Positions 47,290-58,334 of a stretch of 64,000 nt of DNA are shown in pieces. The stretch covers positions 375,936,995 to 376,000,994 of the forward strand of contig NC_085141.1 in assembly GCF_024139115.2 (NCBI RefSeq), in the 5' to 3' direction. Within the stretch, counting starts at the first letter, position 1, and every line of letters starts with the position of its first letter. Under the pieces are notes generated by a model. That model was given only the letters and a program-made list of their open reading frames with translations. It was not told the DNA's origin and searched no databases. This stretch comes from Armigeres subalbatus (taxonomy: Eukaryota > Arthropoda > Insecta > Diptera > Culicidae). The position numbers were made by a program, and so were the translations under genes.

Positions 47290-48560
47290 TATGACTCGGT
47301 TTCTTAGCAGCCATGTTTCGTTGATTTATGCAGGCAGGCTGTGCTGGAGTTTTTTCTTTTGCCCAATAAAAGCGTTTTCTGAATGGACATACCTGCTTTC
47401 ACACATCAGATGAATGGATAACAACCACACTATGTCAGCTATTATTTTTATTTCACAATTTCCATGAGTATGGCGATATAATTACCCCAAACTTTTTTGG
47501 ACAATACTGGGGGCACCCATTGCCAAATGGTTGCAAGCGCTTTCGGTTTGTAGCACTACGATAGTATATGTGAAACTATTAAATCAAAACATGCCTACCA
47601 ATAACCCGTACTGGAGAAAATAACTGAAAGCTGCGGATATAATATCTGATGCTTGCGATTAGGTTGCTGAGAATCTTTGTAAAAACATGCTAATCCACTC
47701 AGAGTTTAATTTTCATTCGCAAATTACATAAAGATAAACTTGACCATTGTCAACCCACAACAAGCCTCTAGTAATGCTTCATGTATGGTAGGGTTCTAAA
47801 ATTTATCCTTAACGATCATTTAAGTACCCTCGTCATGTAATTAGTGAATGGCCCCATGATGCTTTTCTCGAACCTCGATACAATCGTTCTCGCCGTACAT
47901 ACCAAAAATAATTGCCTACCTTACGGCATCCACAAACCCGATTCAAGTATCAACCTTTCATAATTCGATACACCATTTTCTTCAAAATTTTGCAAATACA
48001 TAAATGATCCAATTAGTATATAAATATTTAGTTTTATCATAATTCGTACCAATCGTGCAAACATTTTTTATATAATCATCAAAAGATACAATGGATCGTA
48101 TGTTTCATTAAATAAACTTTCAACATCATTTCATGTGAATAATTTCAAGTCCAATTACTTGACAAATACCTTCCTCCTATTTTAGATTAATTATTGCTTG
48201 CGAAGTATTTTTATCTGTAATATGATACTGAAAAAGTATTATTTCAACTCGGGAAGTTGAAACACGTGAGAGTTTTAAGAGGATTCACATCAGCTGATCG
48301 ATATAGAGAAGAGTGGAATCAAACGGACGTACCAATCATGAAACTTCAACGCCAGCACGGCATCGTTGGAAACAAGCATCCAATCATTGTATTTATGAAC
48401 GATGACGTAATAAAATCAGATACTATAGGCAGAGTTCTAAGGGGCGTTTCAAATATGACGTCCACTACTTTTTGAAATTTCTAGATCCCCCTTCCCCCGT
48501 CTGTCACGCTTTTTTGTACACCAAGTATATGTACTGTCACAAAATCTTATTGAATCCAAT
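47290..48560. other. No gene recognised
   Basis: AT-rich sequence, probably intron of the SLC6-like gene if it continues to the right. A patch at 48440-48520 (GGGGCGTTTCAAATATGACG, then C-rich) resembles a MITE end like that at 9200. Confidence 0.4.
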
Positions 48561-48564
48561 TGAA

Positions 48565-48860
48565 CTGTACATCCTATTTCAGAAGCACATCGAGCGGTCT
48601 TCGTAGTTGATGCATTTGTTTCACAAACTTTGAATAGAACTTTACAGCACCCAAGAAAGACCGTAGACTTGTAACGTCGATTGGTGCTGGCATCTTGACA
48701 ATTGCTTCAATCTTCGATGGATCTGGGCATATAAACCTTTTTCATCAAAGATATGGTCCAGATACTTTATTTCACGCTGCAATATGCTGCATTTATCTTC
48801 TCGAAGATGGAAACCGTATTCTTCCAAGCGATTGAAAAGTGCTTCAAGACGCTTATGATG
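48565..48860 (-). pseudogene. Ty3/gypsy reverse transcriptase, 3' part (split)
   Basis: Read on the minus strand from 48860: HHKRLEAL, LEEYGFHL, EDKCSILQREIKYL, then LRSFLGAVKFYSKFV. This is the thumb and connection end of a Ty3/gypsy RT. It continues directly from the RT piece that ends at about 59685. The two were separated by the LTR element at 48865-58325 and the hAT element at 58335-59677. A frame change occurs near 48690. Confidence 0.85.
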
Positions 48861-48864
48861 CTCT

Positions 48865-49110
48865 TGTGAATGTTCAACTAGTGTGAGGAATCACTCAACA
48901 TGGAACAGCTCTTGATTACCAAGTATCTTTACTGCTGTCAGGATGTGAACTGACCCGAGGCTGCTGATGCTCCTTTGAAGCTTGGTCGTACTGGTGTGTT
49001 GACGAAGCAGTGCAATGACGCTGATACAATCAATCTGTCATCATCGTCATTATCCATCATGCGCGAGGAGTAGGACGCTGCAAGAGTGTAAGTCTTGTAT
49101 GCACCTCACA
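48865..49110 (-). repeat. LTR (3' LTR in element orientation)
   Basis: 246 bp; on the minus strand it runs TGTGAGGTGC to ATTCACA. It is followed on the plus strand by TCCCCCTTCTACTT, the polypurine tract in reverse. No difference from the partner at 58080 was seen on reading both through. Confidence 0.92.
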
Positions 49111-50227
49111 TCCCCCTTCTACTTAAAAAAAACTCCATCATCCTTATGAGATTTATGTTATTAACCCATATGTTCGTTTCGTGATCCGCAGTGAAAACAG
49201 CACGTGCTACCCAAGCATTCACCGCCCGGAAGAGTAGATTTTTTATGAGCGGTACAGTACATCTCTCATTGGAACATTGACGGCGTGTAACTTAGTGTTC
49301 ATCGAGAACTTTTTGTTTGGAATACTTTTAATTATCGTTATATTACTGTACCATACTTTTTCAAGAACTTGTCATTTACCGCATCTAACTATCCCTCAGT
49401 GGGCATTGTCATTTCAAAGTTTAACTCCTGAATATTTCCTAGACCCTTGGACTGAAAACCGAAGTCAACCACCTTCAGTGGGGCTTTGTGTAGTTGTTGC
49501 GCATATTGCCGGTAGGCTTAGGAAATTCACATTATTTGTACCTGTGGTAACTCCAACATCATACTGTGCAGTAGTACTTGTACCAAATCATGATATTAGA
49601 TGTATTATTTACTGAATTTGTCTGTACACAAAAGTTCGATAATTTTCAAGGGGAACTAATATAACATTTTTCGATAATCTCAACATAACATATGAAACTA
49701 AATTTCATATCGTAATAATAATTTTGACAATAAGCATTGAGTGGTCAACCGTTCTGGACTCCAACAGAGTTGAAAGCTCCGCGCAAACACTCTCGCACAT
49801 CGTAGCGTACGTTATTAACCGACACGTACCAAAGAGATCACAAATCACCATTGTTCTCAACCGAACTACAAAAACTGAACTCCACTGAGAGAGCAGTTTC
49901 CAGATTTTTTCTCAAAACAACTATTTTGCGTGGCTTTATAATAGGAAGCAACAAGTCTATCTAGTCTAACGACGGCATACCGATAGTTCTCATGAAAAGC
50001 TATATCGAATGTTTGCTCATCCCATTACTTCTTTTGATCAGATCTTCGATCATCAAAGAAATCTTTACTTCCTGTTGGAAACTCGCACTACCGTGTCCAA
50101 AAAAAAAAGAAGATACAAACGTCATTGTAAGTCATTTCGAAGCGGATTGTACTTATTATTATGAAACCACTACTTTCGCACTGTAGCAACGTCTTATTGG
50201 CAATCAACGCGGATCTACCGACAGTCG
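49111..50227. other. Interior of LTR element, no gene recognised
   Basis: Contains a 112-codon plus-strand frame (49277-49615) with a hydrophobic start that resembles no known family and opposes the element's orientation. The rest is AT-rich. Confidence 0.4.
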
Positions 50228-50434
50228 CTCTTCTCATTCTTCTTCTTAATTGGCATTACATCCCCCACTGATGGGACATTGCCGCCTCGCTGCTTGGTGT
50301 TCATACAGCACTTCCACAGTTATTAACCGCGAGGTTTCTAAAGCCAAGTTACCATTTTTGCATTCGAAGTCGAGACAATTTTCAAACCGAAAATTGCCTA
50401 GACCGGCACTTTATAGCCGCGCATCTTACCGCTA

Positions 50435-53400
50435 GGGGCAGCAGGGACAATTTCCAAGGGCTTGACGATCCCTCCCCAGGCCATCTGCGAGTTGTGGCGC
50501 CTGCCTAGGATGTGGTGGGGTTTGACAGTGGGCCCTGTTAAACCTCTTTAAAAGCGGCATGAATCCGCAAGTAGGCTCCTCCAAAGCGACCGTGTGCCGC
50601 TCAAAGCGCACAAGCTCAAGTCCTGGAGTTAGGTGGGACGCTAAACAGCCCTGACACCAACGAGACAGGAGGTTTGCGCAGGCCCAATAAGCCGCCTTTA
50701 AAACAACCATTACGAACAACATAGAAGATAATACGACTCGATACAATCGGCAACGACCTGGGCGACGAATAAAGGATCACGATTGGAAGCTTGGAACATG
50801 GAACTGCAAGTCGCTTGGCTTCGCAGGTTGCGACAGGATAATCTACGATGAATTACATCCCCGCAACTTCGATGTCGTAGCGCTGCAGGAAATCTGCTGG
50901 ACAGGACAGAAAGTGTGGAAAAGCGGGCATCGAGCGGCTACCTTCTACCAAAGCTGTGGCACCACCAACGAGCTGGGAACCGGCTTCATAGTGCTGGGAA
51001 AGATGCGCCAACGCGTGATTGGGTGGCAGCCAATCAACGCAAGGATGTGCAAGCTGAGGATAAAAGGCCGTTTCTTCAACTATAGCATCATCAACGTGCA
51101 CTGCCCACACGAAGGGAGATCCGACGACGAGAAAGAAGCGTTCTATGCGCAGCTGGAGCAGACATACGATGGATGCCCACTGCGGGACGTCAAAATCGTT
51201 ATCGGTGACATGAACGCTCAGGTAGGAAGGGAGGAAATGTATAGACCGGTCATCGGACCGGATAGTCTGCATACCGTATCGAACGACAACGGCCAACGAT
51301 GCATAAACTTTGCAGCCTCCCGTAAGAATATCCACAAGGCCACATGGAAATCACCTAATCAAGTAACGGAAAACCAAATCGACCACGTTCTAATCGACGG
51401 TAAATTCTTCTCCGACATCACGAACGTACGCACTTACCGCAGTGCGAATATTGAATCCGACCACTACCTCGTCGCAGTATGTCTGCGCTCAAAACTCTCG
51501 ACGGTGATCAACACGCGTCGGAGTCGTCCGCCGCGGCTAAACATTGGGCGGCTACAAGACGGTAGACTAGCCCAAGACTACGCGCAGCAGCTGGAAGTGG
51601 CACTCCCAACGGAAGAGCAGCTAGGCGCAGCATCTCTTGAAGATGGCTGGAGAGATATTCGATCCGCCATTGGAAGCACCGCAACCGCTGCACTAGGCAC
51701 GGTGGCTCCGGATCAGAGAAACGACTGGTATGACGGCGAATGTGAGCAGTTAGTTGAGGAGAAGAATGCAGCATGGGCGAGATTGCTGCAACACCGCACG
51801 AGGGCGAACGAGGCACGATACAAACGGGCGCGGAACAGACAAAACTCGATTTTCCGGAGGAAAAAGCGCCAGCAGGAAGATCGAGACCGTGAAGAGACGG
51901 AGGAACTGTACCGCGCTAATAACGCACGAAAGTTTTATGAGAAGTTGAACCGTTCACGTAAGGGCCACGTGCCACAGCCCGATATGTGTAAGGACATAAA
52001 CTGGAACCTTCTTACGAACGAGCGTGAGGTGATCCAAAGGTGGCGGCAGCACTACGAAGAGCACCTGAATGGCGATATGGCAGACAACGGTGGCGGTATG
52101 GTAATGAACCTAGGAGCACGCGCGCAGGACATGCGACTTCCGGCTCCGAATCTCCAGGAAATCCAGGAGGAGATCGGCCGGCTGAAAAACAACAAAGCCC
52201 CTGGAGTTGACCAACTACCAGGAGAGCTGTTTAAACACGGTGGTGAAGCACTGGCTAGAGCGCTGCACTGGGTGATTACCAAGGTTTGGGAGGATGAGGT
52301 TCTGCCGCAGGAGTGGATGGAAGGTGTCGTGTGTCCCATCTACAAAAGGGCGATAAGCTGGATTGTAGCAACTACCGCGCAATCACATTGCTGAACGCCG
52401 CCTACAAGGTACTCTCCCAAATTTTATGCCGTCGACTAACACCAATTGCAAGAGAGTTCGTGGGGCAGTACCAGGCGGGATTTATGGGTGAACGCTCTAC
52501 CACAGACCAGGTGTTCGCCATACGTCAGGTATTGCAGAAATGCCGCGAATACAACGTGCCCACACATCATCTATTTATCGACTTCAAAGCCGCATATGAT
52601 ACAATCGATCGGGACCAGCTATGGCAGCTAATGCACGAAAACGGATTTCCGGATAAACTGATACGGTTGATCAAGGCGACGATGGATCGGGTGATGTGCG
52701 TAGTTCGAGTTTCAGGGGCATTCTCGAGTCCCTTCGAAACCCGTAGAGGGTACGGCAAGGTGATGGTCTTTCGTGTCTGCTATTCAACATCGCTTTGGAG
52801 GGAGTAATACGAAGGGCAGGGATTGACACGAGTGGTACGATTTTCACGAAGTCCGTCCAGTTATTTGGCTTCGCCGACGACATTGATATCATGGCACGTA
52901 ACTTTGAGAGGATGGAGGAAGCCTACATCAGACTGAAAAGCGAAGCTAAACGGATAGGACTAGTCATCAACACGTCGAAGACGAAGTACATGATAGGAAG
53001 AGGCTCAAGAGAGGTCAATGTGAGCCACCTACCACGAGTTTCTATCGGTGGTGACGAAATCGAGGTGGTTGAAGAATTCGTGTACTTGGGCTCACTGGTG
53101 ACCGCCGATAACGATACCAGCAGAGAAATTCGGAGACGCATAGTGGCTGGAAATCGTACGTACTTTGGACTCCGCAAGACGCTCCGATCGAATAGAGTTC
53201 GCCGCCGTACCAAACTGACTATCTACAAAACGCTTATAAGACCGGTAGTTCTCTACGGACACGAGACCTGGACGATGCTCGTGGAGGACCAACGCGCACT
53301 GGGAGTTTTCGAAAGGAAAGTGTTGCGTACCATCTATGGTGGGGTGCAGATGGCGGACGGTACGTGGAGGAGGCGAATGAACCACGAGTTGCATCAGCTG

Positions 53401-53692
53401 TTGGGAGAACCATCCATCGTTCACACCGCGAAATCGGAAGACTGCGGTGGGCCGGGCACGTAGCCAGAATGTCGGACAGTAATCCGGTGAAAATGGTTCT
53501 CGACAACGATCCGACGGGAACAAGAAGGCGAGGTGCACAGCGGGCAAGGTGGATCGATCAGGTGGAGGACGACTTGCGGACCCTCCGCAGACTGCGTGGT
53601 TGGCGAAGTGCAGCCTTGAACCGAGCTGAATGGAGAAGTCTTTTATGTGCAGCACAGGCCACTCCGGCCTTAGTCTGATGATAAATAAATAA
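50435..53692 (+). mobile_element. RTE-like LINE, copy 2 (longest)
   Basis: A 3258-bp insertion flanked by the 12-bp direct repeat ATCTTACCGCTA (50423-50434 and 53693-53704), ending in an (ATAA)n tail. It includes a ~300-bp GC-richer 5' leader absent from copies 1 and 3. It looks nearly complete and is the best reference for the family in this window. Confidence 0.92.
50770..53678 (+). pseudogene. RTE-like endonuclease-reverse transcriptase, nearly intact (copy 2)
   Basis: The endonuclease frame is open from about 50770 to 52394: GTWNCKSLGF, VALQEICWTGQ, VIGDMNAQVGRE, IDHVLIDG and SDHYLVAV, which are the APE-type catalytic segments. RT follows: PGVDQLPGELFKHGG, LFIDFKAAYDTID (~52570), a motif B cut by a 1-base loss at ~52750, and FGFADDIDIM (~52870). 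The C-terminal tail (YLGSLVTADN, YKTLIRPVVLYG) runs to 53463. Another lost base near 53432 shifts the final stretch, and the frame ends at 53678. The first break, after CPIYK at ~52350, is shared with copy 1. No ATG was found upstream in the endonuclease frame. Three one-base changes separate this copy from an open frame. Confidence 0.88.
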
Positions 53693-53755
53693 ATCTTACC
53701 GCTATGTTAAGAAGGCCCCAGACAGACGCTCTACTTTCCTAAATTTATTGTGTCT

Positions 53756-55060
53756 TACGTCTTACGTTACCAACAGTCTGACAGGACAGGCTCAGGCCTA
53801 TCTGCAGCCTTTGATAAGATGAATTACTCATTAGCTATTGCAAAGATGGACCTATTCGTAGTTAGTGGCTGTCTCCTGAACTGGTTCCAATCGCATCTTT
53901 CAGACCGGCATCTGATGGTATTTATAGGGGAATGCATATCTTAAAGTTTTCATGCACTATCCGTTATACCATAAGGGAGTCATCTAGGACAACTGATCTT
54001 ATACTGAAATAGATTAATTTCAATGGTGTTATCGATTGGTTATCAAGAGAACTCGGTTGTCTTACGCAGATGATCTTAAAATATGTTCGGCAATACATTA
54101 TTGCGTTGATGATTGTCAGCTTTTACAACTTCAACTTGATTGCTTCGCTAATTGGTGCTCTCTGAACTAAATAGTAGTAAACCTGGCCAAGCGCTCTGCC
54201 ATAACGTTTTCAACCCATAGTTTATAAAGATTGCCTTCTCGGCAAATGAATAGAGCGAGTGAGCCATGCGAAGGACCCTGCCCTTTTTTGTATGGTGGGA
54301 ACGTAAAAGTGAACTTTAAAGTTCCGTTAAGGATGCTTGAAACTTGATGTGAACCATAGTGAACCAATTAGTTCGGTTAAGAGTAAATTTAAGTAAAATC
54401 TGAACTTCTGGTTGCTTGGGTGGCGTCACCATAGACTCGCAACTAATGTTCAAGCAGCATTTCCCGTCCATCATCGACAAAGCATCGACAAGCACTCTGG
54501 GATTTACTTGGTAGGGTTTGGGTCACCGGTGATTATGCCTTATACGAAATACTCTGAGATTTATCTTCAGAATTGCAAAGAATTTCACCAATATATGTGA
54601 AAATAATCTCTCTATTGCTCTCTGGTGCGCTCCACTCTAGTGTATTGTTCTGTTGTCTGAAGTGCAACTTACAACAACGGTACTAAAGGAATAGAATCGC
54701 AATTCAACGCTATTTCCTTCGATGCCCACTTGGTTTTGAAGCCAATGCCAGTTGATAAAGCTGGAGCTACATCGCTCAAAGAGAGATGCCGATAATGCCA
54801 TTATGATCGTTGATACTCTTCAGGGACGAATTAATTTTTGATTTATGCTGGAACAAATAGACTTGAACGTGCAGTCACGTATGCTTCGGAACAGGCCTAC
54901 GTTTGAACTACTACTTCGTCGTAAAAATTACGGCATGCACTAGCACCGTGCATGGACTATATCATCTTCTTTGTGGACTATATCATCTTCAATGTGTTTA
55001 TACAATTTATCCCATGATGAATTTCAAATTATCACATGTTTCTAATACAATTTCCAAAAG
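53756..55060 (+). pseudogene. Decayed Jockey-like LINE RT fragment
   Basis: The first piece (53756-54160) carries SAAFDKMNYSLAIAKMD and LLNWFQSHLSDRHLMVFIG, then a degraded GSHLG motif and a DDLKI-like active site in broken frames. After unrelated sequence at about 54165-54480, the C-terminal tail resumes (SQCQLIKLELH, DTLQGRINF, RNRPTFELLLRRKNYGMH) to about 54940. There are many stops and frameshifts. The order and the closing RxNYGMH motif fit the Jockey clade. It is clearly much older than the RTE-like copies. Confidence 0.7.
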
Positions 55061-55491
55061 TCTAAATCTGACGTAATAATATTTGTACGGTGCTGAAACT
55101 TAAGTCGATTCTCCAGCATTATTAAGCAAAATACTTTTACCTTGCTTTACCCTTATACTCGTTATTGTTCTTCTAACTCACGCTCTTGAAGAAATCTGCT
55201 AAAAGTATGTAGTTTCCAAGACGAACGATTTGCGTCATTGGATCACATCTCTAATTCGTTGATTTAACTTTTTCTTCCCTCTCTCGCCTACATGTACTAT
55301 ATAAACATGTGTAAAAGTTTTTAATTCATCACACGGTATCCAAAATAAAGTATCTCTTTTTGCCTTTCTCGTATACTAAGTATACGGTAAAGGCTATATG
55401 ATCGCTCCAAAAACAAACTTTTTATAGAAGGCCCGGAGACCCATAGTGTTATATACCGATCGACTTAGCTCGACGAATTGAGGTGATGTCT

Positions 55492-55493
55492 GT

Positions 55494-55562
<69 letters not shown>
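55492..55562. repeat. (TG)n microsatellite
   Basis: About 30 uninterrupted TG units, with TATG variants at each end. It explains the Cys-Val runs in predicted frames. Confidence 0.97.
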
Positions 55563-55564
<2 letters not shown>

Positions 55565-55589
55565 TTCGTCTGTGCGCACCCACCCAAAA

Positions 55590-56068
55590 AAAATGTCACT
55601 CATTTTTCAGGTACTTATCCTTAACCGATTTACTCGCAACAAGTTGCATTCGACGCAGGACACTCTGCCATTGTTTCCTATTGAAAATTGATCAGATCGG
55701 ACTATGGGCTCGGAAGCTATGGCCAAAATATTACTTTTATTACAGAAAAAAATGTCACTCATTTTTCATGCACTTATCCTTAACCGATTTACTCGCAACA
55801 AGTTGCATTCGACGCAGGATACTCTGCCATTGTTTCCTATTGAAAATTGGTCAGATCGGACTATGGGCTCGGAAGTTATGGCCAAAATACCACTTTTTTA
55901 TAGAAAAATTGAGTAAAAAATGTCACTCATTTTTTCAGGCACATATCCTTAGTCGATTTACTCGCAACAAATTGCATTCGACGCAAGATACTCTACCATT
56001 GCTTCCTATTGAAAATTGGGCAGATCGGACTATGGGCTCAAGAGTAATGGCCAAAATACTATTTTTAT
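55590..56068. repeat. Three tandem ~160-bp units
   Basis: Units begin with AAAATGTCACTCATTTTTC-like sequence at about 55591, 55749 and 55918. Each contains TTTACTCGCAACAA, CATTCGACGCA and TCAGATCGGACTATGGGCTC or close variants. Confidence 0.9.
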
Positions 56069-56089
56069 AATGCACGAGAAAGGCACCAT

Positions 56090-57465
56090 TACCGCTAGGT
56101 GGATTAATCAGGGTTTTGTCTTATCGTTTACGTTTATTCTACAATCGCATCCGCATCCATTTAGCGAGTGAACGCACAATATACACGGTAATCTAGTCAC
56201 AACGCTAGACGAACAAATGTTACTTCTCTTCCTTAAAAATCGTAAGGACTTGGCCGGTGCCGTCATTGGGTTGATAAATCAAATATTACCGATTTTTGTA
56301 CTTTTAGAATTGATAGTTCGTTCTATTTCTTCTCTAACTGTCTCTAACGCAATTTCTAATAACCACGGAGCATCAATTATGAATTGTACGGTTATGCTGT
56401 TCATGCTTCTGCTTACCTTCCAAGTGATCTTTTTAATATAAATTTCTAATTATTCCGCTCTTGCATTTTAATCATCAATATTATTTGCCATGCAATAACA
56501 ACACTTCCGCAGTAGCAACAATTATTGATTTATTATGCATCTCGAGAAAATATAGAATACTGCGGCGTCCTGCTGGCTGCTTCTCAGGTAATCGCAACAG
56601 TCACTAAACACGACAGAGTCAATAAAAATCTTACCCACCGTATGCACTTGTCATGATAAACACTCTCCATGTACTCAGTGACTCCGGTTGCCTCTCTCTA
56701 ATACAATCGAGTACTGCTGTCATTTGGCGAAAAGCACGTGGTTTTGTTTTGAGAGGGAAAATTTTCCCTATCTTTTAACCCGGCGGCTATCTTGACGTCT
56801 ACCTTCGCAGTCGAGCCTGCGAGAGTAAGACCGCCGCGAAAGTCTAGAAAAAGATAAGCGCGACAATATATTACTATCGAGTAAGTTACGACAGTTGATT
56901 TATCATCCATCTTTAGGCAACTGTCCTTAAATGAAATCGTGAATCCGTTTAATGTCTTGTTCTCCAGCAATTTTTATTGACATCTTTCTGAAGTATGTTT
57001 CAAATCGCTTCTACGCAATTCTCAATTGACAACATCTTTTATCCCGGCGTATCTTTCAAAACGTCTCATTTTTCTTCACGTTCTTTCCAATTCTCGTTAA
57101 ACTGCTCAATATCTGCACAGCTATTCTTGGAAAGCTTTCTATACCTGCCATTGCATAAATATGAATATGAATCTTGTGTGGCAAACATAATGTATGCATT
57201 TTGCTCAGAAATTTGAAAATGTTTCCCGCTCAAACGGGCCGAGAATCCAACTCGCCATATCTGAATTGACAATCTTACGTCTTGCTTTCAAGGTTTTCTG
57301 GAGTCCTACGCGTATAATAATCTTTAAGATCTTTTTCTGCAGTGCTTAGCCATATTTCTCCACGGCGGTGACAACAATACTATCGTCGTTCCTCTATGGT
57401 TACGATTTATTTAAAATATTCTTCCAGAGGCTAATTTTTTTATGCGTTTATTTTCAATATAAGTT
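56090..57465. other. Interior of LTR element, no gene recognised
   Basis: Two short minus-strand frames (56698-56970 and 57066-57272) lie where gag would be expected, but neither shows a gag motif or zinc knuckle. 56217-56441 on the plus strand is a hydrophobic frame of no known type. Confidence 0.4.
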
Positions 57466-57469
57466 GTTA

Positions 57470-57945
57470 CATTACTTGGTGGTTTTCATTACACGCCATA
57501 TTTTTCCTCCGGTGTTCTTCACACGCTGATTCTTTTAACCGGCGGTTTACATTACCCACCATTTTTTGTGTGTTTTTTTTTATATTTACATTTTTTTCCT
57601 TTAACGGTTTTCGTTACACGTCATATTTTCCCTGCGAAATATTTGCTCGCTTTTTTACACTTGGCGATTTTCCAATAATCACCAGCTATTGTCTTAGCGG
57701 TGTTTATTACTCGCCATCTTTTGCCCATGTGGCTGAGAAAATATTGATTCTTTCTACGGGTTCAATTTTTATAACTGGCGGTCTCCTTTACACACCATTG
57801 TTTTTCACGGCAGTTTCCAATACATGCCTTTTTTCCCTTGGCGGTTTACATTACTCGCCATCCTTTTCAGCGGTTTTCTTTACACGCCGGTGGTTTTCAT
57901 TACCTTTTGCGGCGGTTTTCAATACGCGCCGTATGTAAAACACGG
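57470..57945. repeat. Degenerate ~30-bp minisatellite with GGCG/CGCC hairpins
   Basis: About 13 diverged units like GGCGGTTTTCATTACACGCC plus a T/C-rich spacer. Each unit can pair GGCG with CGCC. The array lies close to the PBS of the LTR element, in what would be its 5' leader. Confidence 0.75.
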
Positions 57946-58057
57946 AAAAAAAATTTTGTTTACCTGTTTGGTTTCCTTCTTCTTGCACTCCAGAATAAAC
58001 ACTTTGATTTCCCATATTGAGTGATTCCTCCTGGTTTGTTTACTATACTGCTTTTTT

Positions 58058-58079
58058 TTCGTCCTATCACCGTCGCCAA
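58058..58079 (-). other. Primer binding site and start of the LTR element leader
   Basis: Directly after the 5' LTR (minus strand) comes TTGGCGACGGTGATAGGACG. The TGG after one spacer base is the usual complement of a tRNA CCA end. The TGGCGAC start resembles Arg-tRNA-primed elements, but the tRNA is not proven. Confidence 0.65.
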
Positions 58080-58325
58080 TGTGAATGTTCAACTAGTGTG
58101 AGGAATCACTCAACATGGAACAGCTCTTGATTACCAAGTATCTTTACTGCTGTCAGGATGTGAACTGACCCGAGGCTGCTGATGCTCCTTTGAAGCTTGG
58201 TCGTACTGGTGTGTTGACGAAGCAGTGCAATGACGCTGATACAATCAATCTGTCATCATCGTCATTATCCATCATGCGCGAGGAGTAGGACGCTGCAAGA
58301 GTGTAAGTCTTGTATGCACCTCACA
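58080..58325 (-). repeat. LTR (5' LTR in element orientation)
   Basis: 246 bp, apparently identical to 48865-49110. GCTCT follows at 58326-58330, the target duplication. Confidence 0.92.
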
Positions 58326-58334
58326 GCTCTAACT

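Larger units (their letters stand above)
50228..53722 (-). mobile_element. tRNA-derived SINE copy split by the RTE-like LINE
   Basis: 50228-50434 matches the SINE at 4480 (ACCGCGAGGTTTCTAAAGCC, GTCGAGACAATTTTC). The remaining ~30 bp (TCTTACCGCT... AAGGCCCC) resume at 53693 after the LINE. The duplication ATCTTACCGCTA marks the break. Confidence 0.75.
55361..56085. mobile_element. 725-bp repeat with TGCCTTTCTCGT termini
   Basis: TGCCTTTCTCGT at the left and ACGAGAAAGGCA at the right are exact 12-bp inverted repeats. The left part holds TATACTAAGTATACGG and a (TG)n tract, and the right part three tandem units of about 160 bp. No protein is encoded; the 195-codon frame is spurious. No target duplication was evident. 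Confidence 0.75.
48865..58325 (-). mobile_element. 9.46-kb LTR element without recognisable gag-pol
   Basis: Two 246-bp LTRs that look identical (48865-49110 and 58080-58325) are flanked by the 5-bp duplication GCTCT (48860-48864 and 58326-58330). Read on the minus strand, the element starts TGTGAGGTGC. Its 5' LTR ends ATTCACA and is followed by a PBS-like TGGCGACGGTGATAGGAC, while AGAAGGGGGA, a polypurine tract, precedes the 3' LTR. The 8.97-kb interior has no reverse transcriptase, integrase or gag of its own. It holds an RTE-like LINE, a SINE, a Jockey-like remnant, a 725-bp repeat and a minisatellite. It resembles LARD-type elements moved by enzymes made elsewhere. Confidence 0.88.

Noticed and set aside
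48878..49110. LTR starting at the inner TGTGAGG (48878) with perfect TGTGAGG/CCTCACA ends
   Set aside because: The shared sequence extends 13 bp further left in both copies, and only the outer boundary gives a matching target duplication (GCTCT) and an adjacent primer binding site.
55483..56070. 195-codon frame beginning with a Cys-Val repeat
   Set aside because: It arises from the (TG)n tract and the three 160-bp tandem units.
57570..58024. Open frames rich in Phe and Thr as membrane proteins
   Set aside because: They are translations of the degenerate GGCGGTTTTCATTACACGCC array, with no conserved start or family match.
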